Below are positions 45,233-54,721 of a stretch of 64,000 nt of DNA, piece by piece (positions within the stretch are counted from its first letter, which is position 1; each line of letters starts with the position of its first letter). The stretch spans positions 4,225,505 to 4,289,504 of the forward strand of contig NZ_CP056123.1 of NCBI RefSeq assembly GCF_018219155.1, in the 5' to 3' direction. Origin of the DNA: Moritella sp. 24. GTDB lineage: Bacteria; Pseudomonadota; Gammaproteobacteria; Enterobacterales; Moritellaceae. The notes beneath the pieces are model-generated. The model made no database searches and was not told the DNA's origin. It worked only from the letters and a program-made list of their open reading frames with translations. Made by a program: the position numbers and the translations under genes.

Positions 45233-46267
45233 TTAAAAGTTTTGTTGATCTACAGCTCTAATACGCGCTTCTTCGCTCGTCACAATACCCATGTTCACTA
45301 ATTCACGTAGTGATTGATCTAATGTTTGCATACCATGCATCATACCCGTTTGGATCACTGAATACATCTGCGCCACTTTATCTTCACGGATCAAGTTACG
45401 AATAGCAGGTGTGCCTATCATGATCTCATGAGCAGCAACACGACCGCCACCAGTACGCTTTAATAACGTTTGTGAAATTACCGCACGTAATGATTCAGAC
45501 AACATAGAGCGAACCATGTCCTTTTCTTGTCCTGGAAATACATCAACAATACGGTCAATCGTTTTAGCAGCTGACGTGGTATGTAACGTACCAAACACCA
45601 AATGCCCCGTTTCTGCGGCTGTTAATGCCAAGCGGATCGTTTCTAAATCTCGCATTTCACCCACTAAAATAATATCGGGATCTTCACGTAACGCTGATCG
45701 TAATGCGGCATTAAAACTCTTGGTATCACGGAACACTTCACGCTGATTAACCAAGCTTTTTTTATTCTGATGAACAAATTCAATTGGATCTTCAATCGTC
45801 AGAATGTGTTTATGTTGATTCTCATTAATATGATCAATCATAGCTGCCAATGTGGTCGACTTACCTGAACCAGTTGGCCCTGTCACCAACACTAAGCCAC
45901 GTGGTAATTCTACAAAATCATGAAAAATATCAGGCGCGTTTAACTCCGCCATTGTTTTCACTTCACTTGGAATAGTACGGAATGTTGCAGCCGGACCACG
46001 ATGCTGATTAAAGGCATTCACACGAAAACGAGCAACGTTATTAATTTCAAAAGAAAAATCGACTTCTAAATGTTCTTCATAGTCTTTGCGTTGTTTATCA
46101 TCCATAATGTCATAAATTAACGCATGTACTTGTTTAGCATCAAAAGCGGGTAAGTTTATTTTACGTACGTCACCATCCACACGGATCATCGGAGGAACAC
46201 CAGAAGAAAGGTGTAGATCTGATGCATTATGCTTTACACTAAATGTAAGTAACTCTGTAACATCCAT
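45233..46267 (-). CDS. pilT: Type IV pilus retraction ATPase PilT
   Basis: 344 residues. N-terminal PAS-like domain (MDVTELLTFSVKHNASDLHLSSG), Walker A GPTGSGKSTT, Asp box TIEDPIEFVH, Walker B LVGEMRDLETIRLALTAAETGHLVFGTLHT, and the AIRNLIRE C-terminal motif needed for retraction (AIRNLIREDK). It depolymerises type IV pili for twitching and DNA uptake. Divergent from yggS with only 30 bp between the start codons, the arrangement also seen in E. coli and Vibrio. Confidence 0.96.
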   Translation of the reverse strand: MDVTELLTFSVKHNASDLHLSSGVPPMIRVDGDVRKINLPAFDAKQVHALIYDIMDDKQRKDYEEHLEVDFSFEINNVARFRVNAFNQHRGPAATFRTIPSEVKTMAELNAPDIFHDFVELPRGLVLVTGPTGSGKSTTLAAMIDHINENQHKHILTIEDPIEFVHQNKKSLVNQREVFRDTKSFNAALRSALREDPDIILVGEMRDLETIRLALTAAETGHLVFGTLHTTSAAKTIDRIVDVFPGQEKDMVRSMLSESLRAVISQTLLKRTGGGRVAAHEIMIGTPAIRNLIREDKVAQMYSVIQTGMMHGMQTLDQSLRELVNMGIVTSEEARIRAVDQQNF

Positions 46268-46297
46268 ATTCTTTTTAACCTCATTGCAAGTAACATC

Positions 46298-46993
46298 ATG
46301 AATAGTATATCAACACGATTACAACAGGTTCTGACTCAAATTGAAAACGCGGCAGACACATCTTTCAAAAAAAGGTGTGAAATTAGCCTGCTTGCAGTCA
46401 GTAAAACTAAACCTGTCGAACAAGTTATGGCAGTTTACGCACTCGGACAGCGTAAATTTGGTGAAAACTACCTTCAAGAAGCCGTAGAAAAAATTACTGT
46501 ACTGCAAGAAGACGGTAATTATACGGATATAGAGTGGCACTTTATTGGTCCTATTCAGTCTAATAAGACTCGTCCAATTGCCGAACATTTTGATTGGGTA
46601 CAAAGTATTGACCGTCTAAAAGTCGCCCAACGACTGAATGATCAACGCCCAGCAGATATGGCTAAATTAAATGTGTGCATCCAAATTAATATCAGTGCTG
46701 AAGACAGCAAGTCTGGCGCTGATTTACAACAAGCTCGCCTATTAGCCGAGCAAGTATCGACACTGCCAAATTTAGTATTACGCGGGATCATGGCGATTCC
46801 TGAAAAAACAAATGATCTCGATAAACTTAAATCACAATTTAACCAACTCGAATCGTTGTATTTATCACTTCAGCACCAATATAACCAGATAGATACTTTA
46901 TCAATGGGTATGACTAACGACATGGAACTTGCCATTTCACAAGGAAGCAACATGGTACGTGTGGGTACTGCTATTTTCGGCGCACGAGGCTGA
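46298..46993 (+). CDS. yggS: PLP homeostasis protein YggS
   Basis: 231 residues, single-domain alanine-racemase-like barrel (COG0325). LLAVSKTKPVEQV carries the PLP-binding Lys; FGENYLQEAVEKI, WHFIGPIQSNKTR, SMGMTNDMELAISQGSNMVRVGTAIFG are the family's other fixed blocks. It buffers pyridoxal phosphate and affects amino-acid pools. It heads the yggS-proC-yggT run. Confidence 0.95.
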   Translation: MNSISTRLQQVLTQIENAADTSFKKRCEISLLAVSKTKPVEQVMAVYALGQRKFGENYLQEAVEKITVLQEDGNYTDIEWHFIGPIQSNKTRPIAEHFDWVQSIDRLKVAQRLNDQRPADMAKLNVCIQINISAEDSKSGADLQQARLLAEQVSTLPNLVLRGIMAIPEKTNDLDKLKSQFNQLESLYLSLQHQYNQIDTLSMGMTNDMELAISQGSNMVRVGTAIFGARG

Positions 46994-47051
46994 TCACTCC
47001 GTTTTTATGGGGTTAAACAGTAATGATCAAAATATAAGGAATTAAACAATA

Positions 47052-47879
47052 ATGATCACGAATAAAAAAATCGCCTTTATTGGCGCTGGAAACATGGCTT
47101 CAAGCCTCATTGGCGGCATGATCACAGATGGCTACCCTGCGGAGCTTATTTATGCTGCAAATCCAACCCGCACACGTTTAGATGTATTAGCAGAAAAATT
47201 TTCGATTAATACCACTCAAGATAATAACCATGCAGTTGCCTCTGCAGATATTATTTTTCTTGCAGTAAAACCGCAGTTAATGGCAGAAGTTTGCTCTCAA
47301 TTAGCAGAGCACAGTGCTAACTATCGCGGTAAGTTGTTTGTTTCTGTCGCTGCAGGCGTGACTGTAGAACGCTTACAAAGCTTATTAGCTGACAATCAAC
47401 CGATTGTACGAACGATGCCAAACACTCCGGCATTGGTACAAAAAGGCATGACAGGTTTATTCCCATCACCTGAAGTATCAGATGACGAGATAAAAACCAT
47501 TGATAAGATCATGACTGCAGTGGGTAAAACCTGCTGGGTAGAAGATGAATCAGATTTAAATACGATTACAGCTGCAACGGGTAGCTCACCTGCGTATTTC
47601 TTCCTGTTTATGGAAGCAATGCAAGAAAGCATTATTCGCATGGGGTTCACACAACAACAAGCGAGAGAATTAGTGCAGCAAGCGGCATTAGGTTCTGCCG
47701 AGCTAGTACAACAAAATCCACATATTGATTTAGCGACCCTACGTCAAAATGTCACCTCAAAAGGTGGGACGACCGCGGAAGCGATACGCACTTTTGAAGA
47801 ACACAATTTACGTGATACGGTCGACACTGCAATGCAGGCAGCCGTTACACGTGCAGAACAAATGTCAAAATTATTTTAA
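47052..47879 (+). CDS. proC: Pyrroline-5-carboxylate reductase
   Basis: 275 residues. NAD(P) site IAFIGAGNMASSLIGGMI, then AVKPQLM, VRTMPNTPALVQKGMTGL and the dimerisation helix block AATGSSPAYFFLFMEAM with TSKGGTTAEAI. It makes L-proline from pyrroline-5-carboxylate. Follows yggS by 58 bp with an AAGGAA ribosome-binding site. Confidence 0.97.
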   Translation: MITNKKIAFIGAGNMASSLIGGMITDGYPAELIYAANPTRTRLDVLAEKFSINTTQDNNHAVASADIIFLAVKPQLMAEVCSQLAEHSANYRGKLFVSVAAGVTVERLQSLLADNQPIVRTMPNTPALVQKGMTGLFPSPEVSDDEIKTIDKIMTAVGKTCWVEDESDLNTITAATGSSPAYFFLFMEAMQESIIRMGFTQQQARELVQQAALGSAELVQQNPHIDLATLRQNVTSKGGTTAEAIRTFEEHNLRDTVDTAMQAAVTRAEQMSKLF

Positions 47880-47936
47880 TTCACTTACTCGCAACTGTTT
47901 ATCTGAGCAGTTAGCAATAAACTTGAAGGGCTATTT

Positions 47937-48482
47937 ATGAACGCGGCTAACTTTTTGGTCAGTATTTTATTTGAAACATACATTCTTATCATACTATTAC
48001 GTGTATGGTTGCAAATGGCTCGCGCCGATTTTTATAATCCAATGAGCCAATTTATTGTCAAAGCAACACAGCCAGTTGTTAGACCATTGCGCCGTGTTAT
48101 TCCAAGTGTAGGCGGCCTAGACTTAGCATCTGTTATATTCGCTTATGCCGTTGCCTGTGCAATGATTTATACTTTATTCGGCTTACAAACAGGTGCCGTT
48201 GCACCGATCCAAGACGTATTAATCTTGGCTGCAATTAAACTATTAAAGCAGTGCTTTAGCTTAGTATTCTACGTATTAATTTTACGTGCTATTTTAAGCT
48301 GGGTGAGCCAAGGTAATAGCCCAATTGAATACGTGCTATCACAGCTTAGTGAACCAATTTTAGCACCAATCCGCCGTATTATTCCTGCAATCGGTGGTCT
48401 TGATTTATCAATGTTAGTAGCCATTTTAGGCCTACAGTTTTTACAAATCTTAATTGGCGATCTCACTGGTATTCCATTCTAG
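47937..48482 (+). CDS. yggT: YggT family membrane protein
   Basis: 181 residues with two YGGT repeats, each of two membrane segments: FETYILIILLRVWLQMARADFYNPMSQFIVKATQPVVRPLRRVIPSVGGLDLAS and LVFYVLILRAILSWVSQGNSPIEYVLSQLSEPILAPIRRIIPAIGGLDLS. Function is unclear; E. coli YggT has been linked to osmotic resistance. Follows proC by 57 bp. A hairpin (48493-48519) follows it without a T-run. Confidence 0.93.
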   Translation: MNAANFLVSILFETYILIILLRVWLQMARADFYNPMSQFIVKATQPVVRPLRRVIPSVGGLDLASVIFAYAVACAMIYTLFGLQTGAVAPIQDVLILAAIKLLKQCFSLVFYVLILRAILSWVSQGNSPIEYVLSQLSEPILAPIRRIIPAIGGLDLSMLVAILGLQFLQILIGDLTGIPF

Positions 48483-48595
48483 TCTCCGCTTTTAAATGCA
48501 GGGTATTGCCCTGCATTTAATCAGCAACAAGCTAAACGTTAAGGCTCTCGTCTTGATCTCGTTCATTCCTTTTATTCTTTAATGTAGGAACTCAT

Positions 48596-49024
48596 ATGCC
48601 ATCATTATTTAAATCTCTATTACTCACAATTACCTTATTATGTTCAGCAACAGTAAGTGCAGAACAAATGCAAAAATTGGGAGATTGGGATGTGCATTAC
48701 ATTGCTTTTCCAAGTACATTTTTAACCGCTGATGTAGCATCAGATTATGATATCGATCGCAGTAAATACCTTGGTATTATCAATATTTCAGTGCTTGATA
48801 GTGATACAAAAAAAGCACAAGCGGTAAAAATGACAGTCACCGCGCGTAATTTATTAGGTAACATCCGAGAGTTAGACGTACGTGAAATTCGTGAACAAAA
48901 TGCGATTTACTATATCGCAGAAGTGCCTCACCGTAACGAAGAGACTTACCGTATCAAGGTTACATTAAGTAGCGGAAACCAAACTCAAGAGCTAAAATTC
49001 CAACAAAAGTTTTATGTTGATTAG
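48596..49024 (+). CDS. DUF4426 domain-containing exported protein
   Basis: 142 residues. Signal peptide MPSLFKSLLLTITLLCSATVSA, then QMQKLGDWDVHYIAFPSTFLTADVASDYDI and ALNLLGN-like ARNLLGNIRELDVREIREQNAIYYIAEVPHRNEE, the features of DUF4426. Function unknown; a periplasmic beta-sandwich is likely. It takes the place of yggU (present in E. coli) between yggT and rdgB. Confidence 0.85.
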   Translation: MPSLFKSLLLTITLLCSATVSAEQMQKLGDWDVHYIAFPSTFLTADVASDYDIDRSKYLGIINISVLDSDTKKAQAVKMTVTARNLLGNIRELDVREIREQNAIYYIAEVPHRNEETYRIKVTLSSGNQTQELKFQQKFYVD

Positions 49025-49126
49025 GCTTTATCCGTGATCCGCAATCCTGTATAACCTGATTGCATAAATGAGTCGTATCGCTCATCGTATTTTTAACTTT
49101 CTATTAATTATTGATAAAGGCGCACC

Positions 49127-49741
49127 ATGTCTAAAGTTGTTCTCGCTACTGGTAATCCAGGCAAAGTTCGTGAAATGTCAGCACTGCTTGCTGACTTTGG
49201 TCTTGAAGTACTTCCACAAAGTGATTTCAATATTGTCGAAGCCGACGAGACTGGCACAACGTTTATTGAAAATGCCATTATCAAAGCCAAGCATGCCGCG
49301 ACACTAACAGGTCATCCTGCGATTGCAGATGATTCAGGATTAGCAGTTGATGCTCTACAAGGTGTTCCTGGTATTTACTCTGCGCGTTATGCAGGTGCAG
49401 ATGCCAGTGACCGTGATAACTTATTAAAGTTACTTGACGCACTAAAAGGCGTACCAACAGCGCAACGTACCGCGCGTTTCCATTGTGTATTGGTTTACAT
49501 GACTCATGCAGAAGATCCAACACCACTCGTATGTCACGGCAGCTGGGATGGCGTTATTACAGAACAACCAAGTGGTGAAGACGGCTTTGGTTACGATCCA
49601 ATTTTCTTCGTTGAATCTGAAGGCTGTACTTCGGCTGAATTAACCAAGCAACGTAAAAGTGAATTAAGCCATCGTGGCCAAGCATTGACTAAATTGTTCG
49701 CCGCAATGCACGAACAACAAGCTCGATTAGCTGCACAATAA
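49127..49741 (+). CDS. rdgB: dITP/XTP pyrophosphatase
   Basis: 204 residues, Ham1/RdgB family. [57 protein letters not shown] and [12 protein letters not shown] form the substrate and metal site. It removes deaminated purine nucleotides (dITP, XTP). Its TAA overlaps the hemW ATG by one base (TAATG), so the two are translationally coupled. Confidence 0.97.
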   Translation: MSKVVLATGNPGKVREMSALLADFGLEVLPQSDFNIVEADETGTTFIENAIIKAKHAATLTGHPAIADDSGLAVDALQGVPGIYSARYAGADASDRDNLLKLLDALKGVPTAQRTARFHCVLVYMTHAEDPTPLVCHGSWDGVITEQPSGEDGFGYDPIFFVESEGCTSAELTKQRKSELSHRGQALTKLFAAMHEQQARLAAQ

Positions 49742-50928
49742 TGACTAATACAGTAATAGCAACACCAGACGACGCAATGACAGCTGTACCAATGCAATTG
49801 CCTCCACTTAGTTTATACGTACATATTCCATGGTGTGTGCAGAAATGTCCATATTGTGATTTTAACTCGCATACGCAAAAAGGTAAGATCCCTGAAGATG
49901 AATATATAGATGATCTGCTCGCCGATCTTCGTAGCGAATTACCACGTGTATTCCAACGATCATTACATTCGATCTTCATTGGTGGCGGTACACCTAGCCT
50001 CATTAGTGCCGAAGGCATCGCTAAAATACTAAATGGTGTTGAAGCCATGATCCCATTTAGTGAGAACATAGAGATCACGATGGAAGCGAATCCGGGAACG
50101 GTTGAAGCGGATCGTTTTCACGGTTATGTGACCGCTGGTATTAACCGGATCTCGATTGGTGTACAAAGCTTACAGGCTGAAAAATTGAATTTATTAGGCC
50201 GTATTCACGATCCTGATGAAGCCATTAGAGCGGCTAATATTGCCACTGAATCACAGCTTAATTCGTTCAACTTAGACCTGATGCATGGCTTGCCACATCA
50301 AGATTTAAGTGATGCGTTATATGACTTGAATAAGGCTGTAGAACTAGCGCCTCCACACTTATCTTGGTATCAATTAACGATTGAGCAGAACACCCAATTT
50401 TACTCTAAACCACCTACCTTGCCGGATGAAGATATTCTTTGGGATATTTTTGAACAAGGTCATGCGTTATTGAGTAAAGCGGGTTATGAGCAATATGAGA
50501 TTTCAGGCTATGCTAAAACAGGCAAGCAATGTCAGCACAATCTAAACTATTGGCGTTTTGGTGATTACATCGGAATCGGCTGTGGGGCTCACGGTAAGCT
50601 TACCGATCCAGAAACAGGTCAGATACTCCGTCGCAGTAAAGTAAAGCACCCGCGCGGTTATATGGACGCAAATAAGGCCTTCTTAGATAGTGAACATGTC
50701 GTGCCTCAAGATGAACTGCCTTTTGAGTTCTTCATGAATCGTTTCCGCTTAATCGAAGCAACACCAAAACAAGATTTTTGTGATTTTACTGGATTACCAC
50801 TTTCAGTCATAAACGCGCAAATTGATACCGCGATACAGAAAGGTCTATTGAGTGAAACAGAAACGCACTGGCAAGTAACCAAACTTGGTCATCGTTATCT
50901 AAATAGCTTGTTCGATCTGTTTATCTAA
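49741..50928 (+). CDS. hemW: Radical SAM protein HemW, heme chaperone
   Basis: 395 residues. The radical SAM cluster motif is CVQKCPYCDF (CxxxCxxC, plus the extra Cys-Phe/His pattern typical of HemW), with GGGTPS, TMEANPGTVE, RISIGVQSLQ and GLPHQ following. HemW looks like coproporphyrinogen oxidase HemN but acts as a heme-binding chaperone; the short N-terminus without the HemN extension supports HemW. Last gene of the operon, converging on the glutaminase gene. Confidence 0.95.
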   Translation: MTNTVIATPDDAMTAVPMQLPPLSLYVHIPWCVQKCPYCDFNSHTQKGKIPEDEYIDDLLADLRSELPRVFQRSLHSIFIGGGTPSLISAEGIAKILNGVEAMIPFSENIEITMEANPGTVEADRFHGYVTAGINRISIGVQSLQAEKLNLLGRIHDPDEAIRAANIATESQLNSFNLDLMHGLPHQDLSDALYDLNKAVELAPPHLSWYQLTIEQNTQFYSKPPTLPDEDILWDIFEQGHALLSKAGYEQYEISGYAKTGKQCQHNLNYWRFGDYIGIGCGAHGKLTDPETGQILRRSKVKHPRGYMDANKAFLDSEHVVPQDELPFEFFMNRFRLIEATPKQDFCDFTGLPLSVINAQIDTAIQKGLLSETETHWQVTKLGHRYLNSLFDLFI

Positions 50929-50972
50929 AATAAAAGGGACGCAATAATTAATTATTGCGCCCCTTTTATTTT
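50927..50972. terminator. Bidirectional terminator between hemW and the glutaminase gene
   Basis: AAAATAAAAGGG-ac-GCAATAAT / ATTATTGC-gc-CCCTTTTATTTT, a long stem with a small mismatch and a short loop, A-run and T-run on the two sides, starting at the hemW stop. Confidence 0.85.
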
Positions 50973-51007
50973 AAGCTGTATTGAGTCAATCTGTAATCAA
51001 ATTCTGT

Positions 51008-51925
51008 TTAAAAAATTGAATGACCAAAACGTTCACTAAACAACTCTAATAATGCCGTACCGACTAATGAATTACCTGATTCGTTTAATTCTGGTGACCA
51101 TACACAAATCGTTAATAATCCAGGGATCACGGCAACAATACCACCGCCAACACCACTTTTAGCTGGCATTCCAACACGGAAAGCAAAATCACCCGATTCA
51201 TCATATAAACCACAAGTCGCCAGCAACGCATTTAATCGGCGATTACAACGCTCATTCACTAAACTCTTGTTACGATGACAAGGAACGCCTTTTTTCGCTA
51301 AAAATGAGAATGCTGTCGCCAATTCAATACAATTCATATTAATCGCACAGTAGCTAAAGTAACTTTGCAATACCGTTTCTACATCGTTATTGAAATTGCC
51401 ATGTGATTTCATTAAATAAGCAATCGCAGCATTACGAGCCATGTGCTCAAATTCTGAATCAGCAACATCATGATCAATATAAATTTCAGTAGAATTAGCC
51501 AACTTTCGTAATAATTCCAGCATACGTTGTTTTGGCGCAGATAAACGGCTTTGTAGCATGTCAGCCACCACTAATGCACCAGCATTAATAAATGGATTAC
51601 GCGGTTTACCTTTTTCAAATTCAAGCTGAATCAATGAATTAAATGCTTGTCCGGAAGGTTCTCGCCCTACTCTGGTCCATAACTCGTCTTCAGAAAAACG
51701 CGTTAACGCCGCCGTTAATGCAAACACTTTAGAAATACTTTGAATCGAAAATCGTTGGTCAGCATCACCCGCTGTAAATATATCACCGTTCGCCATACAC
51801 ACTGCAACACCCAATTGGTTAGGGTCTACGTTCGCTAATGCCGGAATGTAGTCTGCGACATGTCCTTCACCAATTAACGGGCGGACTTCGTCGAGGAGTT
51901 CTTCTAAGGATGCGTTAGATAGCAT
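51008..51925 (-). CDS. glsB: Glutaminase
   Basis: 305 residues, the serine-dependent glutaminase family. [12 protein letters not shown] carries the Ser-x-x-Lys catalytic pair, [46 protein letters not shown] is the family's C-terminal core. It releases ammonia from glutamine, raising pH and supplying glutamate. It occupies the place held in E. coli by yggM-ansB-yggN between hemW and yggL. Monocistronic. Confidence 0.96.
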   Translation of the reverse strand: MLSNASLEELLDEVRPLIGEGHVADYIPALANVDPNQLGVAVCMANGDIFTAGDADQRFSIQSISKVFALTAALTRFSEDELWTRVGREPSGQAFNSLIQLEFEKGKPRNPFINAGALVVADMLQSRLSAPKQRMLELLRKLANSTEIYIDHDVADSEFEHMARNAAIAYLMKSHGNFNNDVETVLQSYFSYCAINMNCIELATAFSFLAKKGVPCHRNKSLVNERCNRRLNALLATCGLYDESGDFAFRVGMPAKSGVGGGIVAVIPGLLTICVWSPELNESGNSLVGTALLELFSERFGHSIF

Positions 51926-52029
51926 AGATAACCTATTTTAAATGCAGTGTTCGATGGCTGTAGATATAGCGGGAACAAAATGAAAATAAAGGGAGAGCTG
52001 TCAAAGCGTAGAAACAAGACAACAAATAA

Positions 52030-52063
52030 CCAGCGGCTTAAAAATGATATTTTAAGCCGCTGG
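52030..52063 (-). terminator. Terminator of the trmB-yggL operon
   Basis: CCAGCGGCTTAAAA / TTTTAAGCCGCTGG, a perfect 14-bp stem with a 5-nt loop, 22 bp after the yggL stop. The T-run on the - strand is broken (TTATTTGTT). Confidence 0.75.
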
Positions 52064-52085
52064 TGTTAGTAACTAGTGAGCAGGC

Positions 52086-52424
52086 TTATGCGCCTTCTTC
52101 ACCGTACCACAAATCAAATAACGGACTAACAACAAGGTTTTGAACACCTTTTGCTTCTAACCAAGTTTTCACTTGTTCACGTTGTTCATCAGTACATTTA
52201 CCGTGGGTTTCAGTACAAACCATACCATCCCATTCCAAATTACCGTCTGCAGCAAATGCAAGTTTATTTGGATCGATAACTTCAGCAATTAGACCATCTA
52301 AGATAGCGTCAATTTGATCTTCAGTTGTACCTTCAGCGAAATCCCAAGAAAGATCAAAACCTAGCTCTTGGAATTCATCTAGACGTAGTTTCTTACGTAG
52401 ACGACGATTACGATTTGTAGCCAT
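52086..52424 (-). CDS. yggL: YggL family protein (50S ribosome-binding)
   Basis: 112 residues, DUF469 family. RNRRLRKKLRLDEFQELGFDLSWDFAEGT at the start and WLEAKGVQNLVVSPLFDLWYG at the end are the family's fixed blocks. It binds the large ribosomal subunit; its function is not settled. The start codon lies 12 bp after the stop of trmB, with GAGGTAATA as ribosome-binding site. Confidence 0.95.
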   Translation of the reverse strand: MATNRNRRLRKKLRLDEFQELGFDLSWDFAEGTTEDQIDAILDGLIAEVIDPNKLAFAADGNLEWDGMVCTETHGKCTDEQREQVKTWLEAKGVQNLVVSPLFDLWYGEEGA

Positions 52425-52436
52425 TATTACCTCGAA

Positions 52437-53162
52437 TTACTTAGTACGTTTATAAATAATATCCCAAACGCCGTGCCCTAAACGGTGACCACGTTGTTCG
52501 AATTTAGTTAATGGACGCCAATCTGGACGTGGCACGAAATGCCCTTCTGCTGCAGTATTTTCATAACCAGGTGCAACAGCCATTACTTCAATCATATGCT
52601 CGGCATAGTTTTCCCAGTCCGTAGCCATATGGAAGATACCACCAAGAGCCAGTTTTTGGCGAATACTTTCTGCAAAACTAGCTTGTACGATACGACGTTT
52701 GTGATGACGCGCCTTGTGCCACGGATCTGGGAAGAATAATTGCATGCCACCTAGGCTACCATCAGCAATACAATCAGCTAATACTTCAACAGCATCATGA
52801 CAGAATACACGTAGATTAGTGACACCACGTTCGCCAGCAGCCATTAGACATGCGCCAACACCGGGTGAATGCACTTCAATACCGATAAAGTTTTTCTCTG
52901 GTGAAGCGGCAGCCATTTCAACTAAAGATGCGCCCATACCAAAACCAATTTCTAATGTTACTGGGTTATCGTTACCGAAAACTTCAGCAAAATCGAGCAT
53001 GCCCATGTCATGATCTAGACCCATTGTTGGCCAAAAATCTTTCATAGCGGCTTCCTGGCCTTTAGTTAAACGTCCTTCACGTAAAACAAAACTTCTCACT
53101 TTACGGATACGTTTACCGTCTTCTGTTAATTCAGGATCTGCTATTCTTTTATGTTCAGTCAT
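52437..53162 (-). CDS. trmB: tRNA (guanine-N7-)-methyltransferase
   Basis: 241 residues. SAM site [26 protein letters not shown], and the substrate region [19 protein letters not shown] with [14 protein letters not shown]. It makes m7G46 in tRNA. Divergent from mutY, as in E. coli, with 151 bp between the starts. Operon with yggL. Confidence 0.97.
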   Translation of the reverse strand: MTEHKRIADPELTEDGKRIRKVRSFVLREGRLTKGQEAAMKDFWPTMGLDHDMGMLDFAEVFGNDNPVTLEIGFGMGASLVEMAAASPEKNFIGIEVHSPGVGACLMAAGERGVTNLRVFCHDAVEVLADCIADGSLGGMQLFFPDPWHKARHHKRRIVQASFAESIRQKLALGGIFHMATDWENYAEHMIEVMAVAPGYENTAAEGHFVPRPDWRPLTKFEQRGHRLGHGVWDIIYKRTK

Positions 53163-53313
53163 TTTTTATCCAGTCGCCGTTATGACAGTTTAGTCGCCAT
53201 AATCTATATAAATTTATCTGTTAATTCGGGCATTATCCAAAGATAGCTGAATTTGGCAAGTTTTGTGTGGCATAATTTCACCCTAAATTTCCCATAATTG
53301 CTAAAAATACCCG

Positions 53314-54387
53314 ATGATACCGCTATTAGAAAATAATAAAGACACCTTTGCCCCGCGGGTACTTGCTTGGTTTAAAGACTTTGGCCGCAAGGATTTACCT
53401 TGGCAACAGTATCACGAACCTTACCCAACTTGGTTAAGTGAAGTAATGTTACAACAAACCCAAGTCAGCACAGTGATCCCATATTTCACCACCTTTATGG
53501 AAAAATTCCCAACCGTAACCGATTTAGCGAATGCCCACATCGATGAGGTTTTACACTTATGGACGGGACTGGGTTATTACGCACGAGGCCGTAATTTACA
53601 TAAAGCCGCACAGTTAATCCGTGATGAATATCAAGGTATATTTCCTACCGAATTTGAGCAAGTATTAGCACTACCGGGTGTAGGTCGCTCAACTGCAGGC
53701 GCGATATTATCATTATCACTAGACCAACCACACCCGATCTTAGATGGTAACGTCAAACGCGTATTAACCCGCTGGGGCGCAATTGAAGGTTGGTATGGTG
53801 TAAAAGCAGTAGAAAATACACTGTGGGCGCTATCTGAAGAACTAACGCCACAACAACAGACCGCAAATTATAACCAAGTAATGATGGATCTAGGTGCAAC
53901 AGTTTGCACTCGTAGCCGACCTGATTGTGATATTTGCCCCGTTAATGACGATTGTAAAGCGAATGCAATGGGAACCCCTACCGCATTTCCAACACCGAAA
54001 CCGAAAAAAACAATCCCGGTAAGAACAGTACAAATGCTATTGCTTAAGCAAGGTTCGAGAGTGTGTTTACAACAACGACCGCCAACAGGTATCTGGGGCG
54101 GACTGTGGTGTTTCCCTGAGCGTGATGACAACGTATCATTAGAAGAACAACTGATGCAGTTTGGTATCAGTGAGTTTACGACACAAGAACTCGATGGCTT
54201 TAGACATACTTTTAGTCACTTCCATCTTGATATCAGCCCATTGTTAGTGGAAATAAATGCCACAACAAGTACGCAAATAATGGAACCTCAAGGTACTCTT
54301 TGGTATAACATAGAGCAACCGGCAACTGTGGGATTAGCAGCTGCAACTAAAAAATTATTAACATCTCAAGCATTGAGAGAGGCATAA
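53314..54387 (+). CDS. mutY: A/G-specific adenine glycosylase
   Basis: 357 residues. Helix-hairpin-helix [14 protein letters not shown] with the catalytic Asp in [12 protein letters not shown], then the iron-sulfur loop C-x6-C-x2-C-x5-C ([17 protein letters not shown]), and a C-terminal MutT-like domain (about 225-350) that reads 8-oxoG. It removes adenine mispaired with 8-oxoguanine. It ends just before yggX (1 bp apart), giving a tight mutY-yggX-mltC operon. Confidence 0.97.
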   Translation: MIPLLENNKDTFAPRVLAWFKDFGRKDLPWQQYHEPYPTWLSEVMLQQTQVSTVIPYFTTFMEKFPTVTDLANAHIDEVLHLWTGLGYYARGRNLHKAAQLIRDEYQGIFPTEFEQVLALPGVGRSTAGAILSLSLDQPHPILDGNVKRVLTRWGAIEGWYGVKAVENTLWALSEELTPQQQTANYNQVMMDLGATVCTRSRPDCDICPVNDDCKANAMGTPTAFPTPKPKKTIPVRTVQMLLLKQGSRVCLQQRPPTGIWGGLWCFPERDDNVSLEEQLMQFGISEFTTQELDGFRHTFSHFHLDISPLLVEINATTSTQIMEPQGTLWYNIEQPATVGLAAATKKLLTSQALREA

Positions 54388-54388
54388 C

Positions 54389-54658
54389 ATGGCTAGAATG
54401 GTTTTCTGCACACGCTTACAAAAAGAAGCGGAAGGTTTACGTTTTCAACTTTACCCTGGTGAAGTAGGCAAACGTATTTTTGATCATATTTCCCAAGAAG
54501 CATGGTCTGAATGGCAGCAAAAACAAACAATGCTGCTAAATGAGAAAAAATTAAACATGATGGATGAAAATGATCGTGCATTTCTAGAACAAGAAATGAT
54601 CAAATACCTATTTGAAGGTGAAGACGTGGTCATTGAAGGCTTTACACCTAAAGCTTAA
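54389..54658 (+). CDS. yggX: Fe(2+)-trafficking/oxidative damage protection protein
   Basis: 89 residues. [19 protein letters not shown] with the single conserved Cys, then [39 protein letters not shown], is the whole family signature. YggX protects iron-sulfur clusters, including that of MutY. Belongs to the mutY operon and is under SoxRS control in enterobacteria (known there, not seen here). Confidence 0.97.
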   Translation: MARMVFCTRLQKEAEGLRFQLYPGEVGKRIFDHISQEAWSEWQQKQTMLLNEKKLNMMDENDRAFLEQEMIKYLFEGEDVVIEGFTPKA

Positions 54659-54721
54659 TCCGATTGCCTAGCGTAATACTCTAGCGCTAGGCAAGCTTTA
54701 ACCTAGAGACAAATCAATTAC

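Noticed and set aside
48493-48519. 11-bp hairpin after yggT as a terminator
   Set aside because: No T-run follows on the + strand; it may be a processing or pausing site, but termination is not supported.
54664-54694. 10-bp hairpin (TTGCCTAGCG / CGCTAGGCAA) between yggX and mltC as an operon end
   Set aside because: No T-run, and the mutY-yggX-mltC order is a conserved operon; left unassigned.
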